Positions 7,375-12,431 of a stretch of 12,431 nucleotides of DNA are shown one piece after another (the stretch's first letter is position 1; each line of letters opens with the position of its first letter). A model generated the notes under the pieces. It was not told where the DNA came from and did no database searches. It saw only the letters and a program-made list of their open reading frames with translations. This stretch comes from JALYXS01 sp051003795 (lineage in GTDB: Bacteria; Acidobacteriota; Terriglobia; Bryobacterales; Bryobacteraceae). Position numbers and translations under genes: made by a program. Location: positions 1 to 12,431 of the forward strand of contig JBPCKZ010000217.1 of the NCBI GenBank assembly GCA_051003795.1, written 5' to 3'.

Positions 7375-10145
7375 ATCCCTTACAGGAACTGCATCAATAT
7401 GGCCAGTCCTTCTGGCTAGATTTTATTCACCGCGATCTTTTCGGCAGCGGCAAGTTGCTGAAGTATGTGAAAGAGGATGGGCTGCGCGGCATGACGTCCA
7501 ACCCCGCCATTTTCGAGAAGGCCATCACGGGCAGCGATGTCTACGCGGACCGCATTCGGGGCGGGAGATCGGAAGATGTAAACGCCATTTATGAACGCGT
7601 GGCGATACCGGATATTCAAGACGCCGCCGATGTCCTGCGGCCCATCTACGACGAATCGAAAGCTAGCGATGGTTACGTCAGCCTGGAAGTTTCGCCGTAC
7701 CTCGCGCGCGACGAGCAAGGCACCATCGACGAGGCGCGCCGCCTTTGGAAGTTAGTCGGCAAGCCCAACGTAATGATCAAGGTGCCGGCCACTTCGGAAG
7801 GCACCTCCGCGTTCCGGCAGCTCATTTCCGAGGGCATCAACGTCAACGTCACGCTCCTCTTCGCGGTGGATGCTTACGAGCGGATCGCCGAAGCTTACAT
7901 CGATGGAATCGAGAAATTCACCAACGGCGGCGGAGACCCGAGCCGCGTCGCGAGCGTTGCCAGCTTCTTCGTGAGCCGTATCGACGTTGCCATCGATAAG
8001 CTGCTGGACGCGCTCCTCGAGAAGAAACCCGAAGCCGGTTCGCTGCTGGGTAAAGTCGCGATCGCGAACGCCAAGATCGCTTACGAGAGCTATAAACGAA
8101 TCTTCGGGACGCCTCGCTGGAAGAAGCTGGAAGAACGAGGCGCGCAGCGGCAACGGCTTCTCTGGGCGAGCACCGGCACAAAAAATCCGAAGTATCGCGA
8201 TGTGCTTTACGTCGAGGAACTCATCGGTCCGGATACCGTGGACACCATGCCGCCCGCCACGCTCGATGCATTTCGCGATCATGGAAAATTGCGGAACAGC
8301 ATCGAAGAGGACCCAGCCGGTGCGCACGCCGTGATGGACCAGCTTGCGAAGGCGGGCATTTCGCTGAAAGAGGTCACCGACAAGCTGATCGTGGACGGGC
8401 TGAAGTTGTTTGCCGAAGCGTTTGACAAACTCTTGAACGCGCTCGACGAGCGCTGCAAAAGCGGTGTCAAGCCCAAGTTGACCGGCCAGTCGTTCTCGCT
8501 TCCCGATAAGGAAAAGGCCGCGTTTCAACGGTCGCTCGATACCTGGCAGGCGGGCGGAAAAACGCGGCGGCTCTGGTCCGGCGACGCATCGCTTTGGACC
8601 GGCAAAGACGAAGGCAAATGGCTCGGCTGGCTCAACGTAACCGAAGAGCAGATTGGCCACGGGCATCATTTCACCGAAATTGCGCAAGACGTGAAGAACG
8701 CCGGATTCACCGATGCGCTGCTGCTCGGAATGGGCGGTTCGAGTCTCTGCCCCGAGGTCATGAAGATGACTTTCGGCAAGATCGACGGCTTTCCGGAAAT
8801 GCACGTCCTCGATTCCACCGACCCGGCACAGATTCGCGCGCTCGAATCGAAACTCGATCTGAAGAAAACGTTGTTTATCGTATCGAGCAAGTCCGGCGGA
8901 ACGCTCGAGCCGAACATTTTTAAGCAATATTTTTTCGAGAAATCGGGCCGCGACGGCAGCCATTTTCTCGCCATCACGGACCCCGGCTCGCACATGCAGC
9001 AAATTGCGGAGACGGATCGCTTCCGCAAAATTTTCTACGGGCTGCCGACGATCGGCGGCCGCTATTCCGCGCTTTCCGATTTCGGCATGACGCCCGCCGC
9101 CGTGATGGGCGTCGATGTGGACAAGTTCCTCCAGCGTACCGAACAGATGGTGCAGGCCTGCACCGCTTGCGTGCCGGGCGATCAAAATCCCGGTGTAGTG
9201 TTGGGAACGATTTTGGGGACGCTCGGGAACGAAGGGAAAGATAAGGTCACAATCATCGCTTCCCCCGCCATAGCCGATCTCGGAGCGTGGCTTGAGCAGT
9301 TGATCGCCGAATCGACCGGCAAGAACGGCAAGGGCCTGATACCCGTCGATCGCGAGCCGCTTGGGCCCCCATCGGTTTACGGGAACGATCGCGTCTTCGC
9401 TTACGATCGGTTCACGCCCGAGCCGGATGCGGCGCAGGATGCGGCTATCGACGCGCTCGAAAAAGCCGGCCATCCGGTGGTGCGAATTAACGTCGACGAC
9501 CGCTACGATCTGGGCCAGGAGTTTTTCCGTTGGGAGATTGCGACGGCCGTCGCGGGATCGCTAATGGGCATTAATCCTTTCGATCAGCCGGACGTCGAAG
9601 CGAGTAAGATCGCGACCAAGAAGCTCACGACGGAATACGAGAAGACCGGCTCGCTGCCGCCCGAGAAGCCAATTTTCGAGGAAAATGGCATTCAGCTTTT
9701 TGGCGATAATTCGCTCGGCAAGCACGATTCCCTTTCCGGTTATCTGAAAGCCCATGTGGACCGCTTGCGCGCAGGCGATTATTTCGCCCTGCTCGCTTAT
9801 ATTCAGATGAACGCCCAGCACGAGGGCAAATTGCAAACCATCCGGACCGGCATTCGCGATAAGCGCAAGGTGGCGACGTGCCTCGGCTTCGGGCCGCGCT
9901 TCCTGCACTCGACCGGGCAAGCTTATAAAGGCGGACCGAATACGGGCGTGTTCCTGCAGATCACCTGCGAGGACGCCGAAGATCTCGCCGTGCCTGGACA
10001 GAAGTACACGTTCGGAACCGTGAAAGCCGCGCAGGCCCGCGGCGATTTCGAAGTGCTCATCGAGCGCAAACGCCGGGCGCTTCGCCTGCATCTTGGCAAG
10101 GATGTAAGCGCGGGCCTGGAGCGCTTGCGGCAGGCAATTGGCTGA
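7371..10145 (+). CDS. tal-pgi: Bifunctional transaldolase / glucose-6-phosphate isomerase fusion
   Basis: A 924-residue cytoplasmic fusion. Residues about 1-365 are a transaldolase of the mycobacterial/cyanobacterial type: signature GMTSNPAIFEKA (40-51), Schiff-base Lys137 in NVMIKVPAT, and STGTKNPKYRD (268-277). After a short link (about 365-385) the rest is a phosphoglucose isomerase: GMGGSSLCPEV (453-463), the sugar-phosphate loop VSSKSGGT (504-511), GGRYSALSDFG (562-572), probable catalytic Glu647 in AESTGKNGKG, and the C-terminal HSTGQAYKGGP with Lys853. Both active sites look intact. The transaldolase half moves a dihydroxyacetone unit between sedoheptulose-7-phosphate and glyceraldehyde-3-phosphate, yielding fructose-6-phosphate, which the second half converts to glucose-6-phosphate for Zwf in the same operon. 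Such fusions are known in several phyla. AGGAG (7358-7362) lies 8 bases before the ATG, which overlaps the rpiB stop. gnd starts 30 bases downstream. No frameshift separates the domains, so this is one polypeptide. Confidence 0.95.
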   Translation: MNPLQELHQYGQSFWLDFIHRDLFGSGKLLKYVKEDGLRGMTSNPAIFEKAITGSDVYADRIRGGRSEDVNAIYERVAIPDIQDAADVLRPIYDESKASDGYVSLEVSPYLARDEQGTIDEARRLWKLVGKPNVMIKVPATSEGTSAFRQLISEGINVNVTLLFAVDAYERIAEAYIDGIEKFTNGGGDPSRVASVASFFVSRIDVAIDKLLDALLEKKPEAGSLLGKVAIANAKIAYESYKRIFGTPRWKKLEERGAQRQRLLWASTGTKNPKYRDVLYVEELIGPDTVDTMPPATLDAFRDHGKLRNSIEEDPAGAHAVMDQLAKAGISLKEVTDKLIVDGLKLFAEAFDKLLNALDERCKSGVKPKLTGQSFSLPDKEKAAFQRSLDTWQAGGKTRRLWSGDASLWTGKDEGKWLGWLNVTEEQIGHGHHFTEIAQDVKNAGFTDALLLGMGGSSLCPEVMKMTFGKIDGFPEMHVLDSTDPAQIRALESKLDLKKTLFIVSSKSGGTLEPNIFKQYFFEKSGRDGSHFLAITDPGSHMQQIAETDRFRKIFYGLPTIGGRYSALSDFGMTPAAVMGVDVDKFLQRTEQMVQACTACVPGDQNPGVVLGTILGTLGNEGKDKVTIIASPAIADLGAWLEQLIAESTGKNGKGLIPVDREPLGPPSVYGNDRVFAYDRFTPEPDAAQDAAIDALEKAGHPVVRINVDDRYDLGQEFFRWEIATAVAGSLMGINPFDQPDVEASKIATKKLTTEYEKTGSLPPEKPIFEENGIQLFGDNSLGKHDSLSGYLKAHVDRLRAGDYFALLAYIQMNAQHEGKLQTIRTGIRDKRKVATCLGFGPRFLHSTGQAYKGGPNTGVFLQITCEDAEDLAVPGQKYTFGTVKAAQARGDFEVLIERKRRALRLHLGKDVSAGLERLRQAIG

Positions 10146-10175
10146 AGACCGAATCTAAGATCGAAAGGACGACTG

Positions 10176-11159
10176 ATGCAAATCGGCATGGTAGGTCTCG
10201 GCAAAATGGGAGCGAACATGGCGCTCCGTCTCATGAAAGGAGGTCATTCCTGCGCGGGGCTCGATGTCGATCCCGTCAAGGTCGGCGCTTTGAAAGCGTC
10301 CGGCGCGGCGGGCGCCTCCAACGTGGAAGAGTTCGTCGCGCTGCTCAAGAAGCCGCGGGTCGCTTGGGTGATGGTCCCCGCCGGCGCGCCCACCGAGCAG
10401 ATGGTCATGTCGCTCGCCGATCGCATGGAACCGGGCGACATCATCATCGACGGCGGCAACTCGTATTACAAGGACGACATCCGCCGCGCCAAGATCCTAC
10501 TGGAAAAAGGCATTCATTATGTTGATGCCGGCACGAGCGGCGGTGTTTGGGGCATCGAGCGCGGCTATAGCCTGATGGTTGGCGCGGAGAAAGAAGTTTT
10601 CGAGCATCTCGATCCGATCTTCCGCACGCTCGCGCCCGGATTGGGCGACATCCCGCGAACTCCGGGCCGCCCCGACCACTCCGGCACCGCCGATCAGGGC
10701 TATCTGCATTGCGGCCCCAATGGCGCGGGCCATTTCGTCAAAATGATTCACAACGGCATCGAATACGGACTGATGCAGGCCTTTGCCGAGGGCTTCGACA
10801 TTCTCCGCAACGCCGATTCGAAAGAACTGGCGGAAGAGTACCGCTACGATTTCAACGTGGCCGACATCGCCGAAGTCTGGCGCCGCGGCAGCGTGATCGG
10901 CTCGTGGCTGCTCGATCTCACGGCGATGGCTCTCATAGAAAATCCGTCGCTTTCGAACTACACCGGCTTCGTTCACGATTCCGGAGAAGGGCGTTGGACC
11001 ATCACGGCCGCGCTCGAAGAAGCAGTGCCGGCCGAGGTGCTGGCCGCTTCGCTCTACGCGCGTTTCCGCTCCCGCCAGGAGCACACCTTCGCCGACAAGA
11101 TGCTTTCCGCGATGCGGAATAAATTCGGCGGCCACGTGGAAGCTTCGGCGGGAGGCTAA
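10176..11159 (+). CDS. gnd: 6-phosphogluconate dehydrogenase, decarboxylating, short form (probably NAD-dependent)
   Basis: A 327-residue cytoplasmic enzyme that oxidises and decarboxylates 6-phosphogluconate to ribulose-5-phosphate. The Rossmann loop is GLGKMG (7-12). Asp30 ends strand two (GLDVDP), where NADP-dependent enzymes have an Asn-Arg-Thr type motif, so NAD is the likely cofactor. DGGNS (92-96), TSGG (120-123) and GHFVKMIHNGIEYG with catalytic Lys189 (186-199) are the substrate-site signatures. The insert with GDIPRTPGRPDHSG and its length place it in the short gnd-related group (YqeC/GndA type, about 300-330 residues) and not the 470-residue form, which has an extra C-terminal all-helical repeat. 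AAAGGA (10164-10169) lies 6 bases before the ATG. Its TAA shares one base with the zwf ATG. Hydroxyisobutyrate-dehydrogenase relatives share the first domain, but the substrate motifs and neighbours argue for Gnd. Confidence 0.93.
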   Translation: MQIGMVGLGKMGANMALRLMKGGHSCAGLDVDPVKVGALKASGAAGASNVEEFVALLKKPRVAWVMVPAGAPTEQMVMSLADRMEPGDIIIDGGNSYYKDDIRRAKILLEKGIHYVDAGTSGGVWGIERGYSLMVGAEKEVFEHLDPIFRTLAPGLGDIPRTPGRPDHSGTADQGYLHCGPNGAGHFVKMIHNGIEYGLMQAFAEGFDILRNADSKELAEEYRYDFNVADIAEVWRRGSVIGSWLLDLTAMALIENPSLSNYTGFVHDSGEGRWTITAALEEAVPAEVLAASLYARFRSRQEHTFADKMLSAMRNKFGGHVEASAGG

Positions 11160-12431
11160 TGATCGCTCTGGAAGAGAAAGCCCAAGAACAACAACAGCAA
11201 GAAATCAACGGCCGTCCAGCGCCTCCGTGCGTCATGGTTGTTTTCGGAGCCGCTGGCGATCTCACCAGCCGCAAGCTGATTCCGGCTCTTTACAATCTCG
11301 GCAAAACCGGGCTATTGCCCAAGGAATTCGCCGTTATTGGATTTGCGGTCGATGCACTGACGGAGGAGGAATTCCGCGATAAGGTGCGGAAAGACATCGT
11401 CGAATCCGTCCCCGCGCCCGTGGACGACGCGCTTTGCGCCTGGCTGATCGAGCGGATTTATTACATGGCCGCGGATTTCCGCGACGCCGGTGCATATGAA
11501 AAATTAAAAAGCAAGCTGGCGGAAGTGGATGCGAAACACGGCACGCATGGCAATTATTTTTTCTACCTGGCCACCGCCCCGCAGTTCTTCGCCGAGATCG
11601 TGAAGCAGCTGGGAGCGCAGGATCTGCAATGTGAGGAAGAGGGGCGCTGGCGGCGCGTAATTATCGAAAAACCGTTCGGCAGCGATCTGGCATCCGCGCG
11701 AGCCCTGAACGTCGATATCCGGAAGGTTCTGAATGAAAAGCAGATCTACCGGATCGATCACTATTTGGGCAAGGAAACCGTTCAGAATATTTTAGTCTTC
11801 CGCTTTTCGAATGGGATATTCGAGCCGATTTGGAATCGCCGCTACATCGATCACGTGCAGATCACCGTATCGGAGAGTCTCGGCGTCGAGCGGCGCGGCG
11901 GCTATTACGAGCATGCCGGAGCCCTGCGCGATATGGTGCCGAACCATATTCTGCAGCTAGTCTCGCTGACTGCGATGGAGCCTCCTATCTCGTTCCTCGA
12001 CGACGCGGTTCGCGACGAGCAGGCGAAAATCCTGCACGCGATTCAGCCGCTAGCGCCCGAAGACGTGCTCACGCGCGCCGTTCGCGGCCAGTACGACGCT
12101 GGAATGGAAGATGGCGAGCAGGTGCCGGCCTACCGCGCCGAGCCTCTGGTGGCTCCCGATTCGCAAACCGAAACCTTCGTCGCCCTCAAGCTCTCGATCG
12201 ATAACTGGCGATGGGCGGATGTGCCTTTTTATCTGCGCACGGGCAAGCGCATGGCGAAGCGCGTCACCGAAATCGCGATCCAGTTCCGCCGCGCGCCATT
12301 CGTGCTTTTCCGCGAAACGCCCGTCGAACGGCTCGCGCCCAATTTATTGGTTCTGCACATTCAGCCCGACGAAGGAATTTCGCTTCGTTTCGGCGCCAAG
12401 GTTCCCGGGCCGCTGGTGCGCGTCGGCCCCG
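11159..12431 (+). CDS. zwf: Glucose-6-phosphate 1-dehydrogenase, 3' end outside the window
   Basis: An open frame from ATG 11159 to the window edge with 424 complete codons and no stop; family members are about 490-515 residues, so roughly the last 70-90 are missing. It oxidises glucose-6-phosphate to 6-phosphogluconolactone, normally reducing NADP, and is the entry step of the oxidative pentose-phosphate pathway. Seen by translation: the coenzyme loop FGAAGDLTSRKL (29-40), EKPFG (170-174), the glucose-6-phosphate signature RIDHYLGKE (198-206, His201), and GGYYEHAGALRDMVPNH with probable catalytic His263. The first 20 residues form a polar Gln/Glu-rich tail (QEQQQQE at 9-15) ahead of the Rossmann fold. 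The ATG shares a base with the gnd stop (TAATG), and GGAGG lies only 3 bases before it, a short spacing that suggests re-initiation after gnd. The 6-phosphogluconolactonase gene may follow beyond the edge, but that cannot be seen. Confidence 0.95.
   Translation, partial: MIALEEKAQEQQQQEINGRPAPPCVMVVFGAAGDLTSRKLIPALYNLGKTGLLPKEFAVIGFAVDALTEEEFRDKVRKDIVESVPAPVDDALCAWLIERIYYMAADFRDAGAYEKLKSKLAEVDAKHGTHGNYFFYLATAPQFFAEIVKQLGAQDLQCEEEGRWRRVIIEKPFGSDLASARALNVDIRKVLNEKQIYRIDHYLGKETVQNILVFRFSNGIFEPIWNRRYIDHVQITVSESLGVERRGGYYEHAGALRDMVPNHILQLVSLTAMEPPISFLDDAVRDEQAKILHAIQPLAPEDVLTRAVRGQYDAGMEDGEQVPAYRAEPLVAPDSQTETFVALKLSIDNWRWADVPFYLRTGKRMAKRVTEIAIQFRRAPFVLFRETPVERLAPNLLVLHIQPDEGISLRFGAKVPGPLVRVGP

Noticed and set aside
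7752..9473. A 573-codon open frame antisense to tal-pgi
   Set aside because: It lies inside an unmistakable enzyme gene, and its Arg/Gly/His-rich translation resembles no protein family. Treated as a shadow frame.
10140..10175. An additional small gene or regulatory RNA between tal-pgi and gnd
   Set aside because: The gap is only 30 bases and is accounted for by the gnd ribosome binding site.

Overview
The window looks like chromosomal DNA of an Acidobacteriota bacterium, most plausibly a Solibacter/Bryobacter-like member. The pointers are a GC-rich sequence, a large Oar-type TonB-dependent receptor with an N-terminal carboxypeptidase-regulatory-like domain (families hugely expanded in that phylum), and a transaldolase/phosphoglucose-isomerase fusion next to a short-form 6-phosphogluconate dehydrogenase. 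The taxonomic call is an inference from gene types; there is no rRNA or other marker here.

Layout. Positions 30-2475 (minus strand) hold a two-gene unit: an enolase-superfamily (mandelate racemase-like) sugar-acid dehydratase gene broken by one frameshift, followed with a 4-bp ATGA overlap by a major facilitator transporter of the anion:cation symporter type. A 91-bp divergent control region (2476-2566) separates it from a 1100-residue TonB-dependent receptor (2567-5869, plus). Fourteen bases later, convergent, lies a secreted alpha/beta-hydrolase (5884-6741, minus). A 165-bp divergent region (6742-6906) with a perfect interrupted palindrome leads into a plus-strand operon that runs off the window: rpiB, a tal-pgi fusion, a short NAD-type gnd, and zwf (5' 424 codons only). 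The first 29 bases hold nothing recognisable. No stretch over 300 bases lacks a gene. No tRNA, rRNA, CRISPR, insertion sequence or phage gene was seen.

How the parts work together. The right half is a compact pentose-phosphate operon. Zwf oxidises glucose-6-phosphate, Gnd decarboxylates 6-phosphogluconate, RpiB interconverts the pentose phosphates, and the fusion supplies both transaldolase and the return step fructose-6-phosphate to glucose-6-phosphate. Transketolase and 6-phosphogluconolactonase are not in the window. The left half looks like a carbohydrate or sugar-acid uptake and catabolism locus: outer-membrane receptor, secreted esterase-like hydrolase, inner-membrane carboxylate transporter and dehydratase. 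That functional link is inferred from neighbourhood only.

I see no clear undescribed system. The points most worth a second look are the frameshifted dehydratase, the unusual active-site pair in it, the palindrome upstream of the pentose-phosphate operon, and the promoter geometry suggesting leaderless transcripts.
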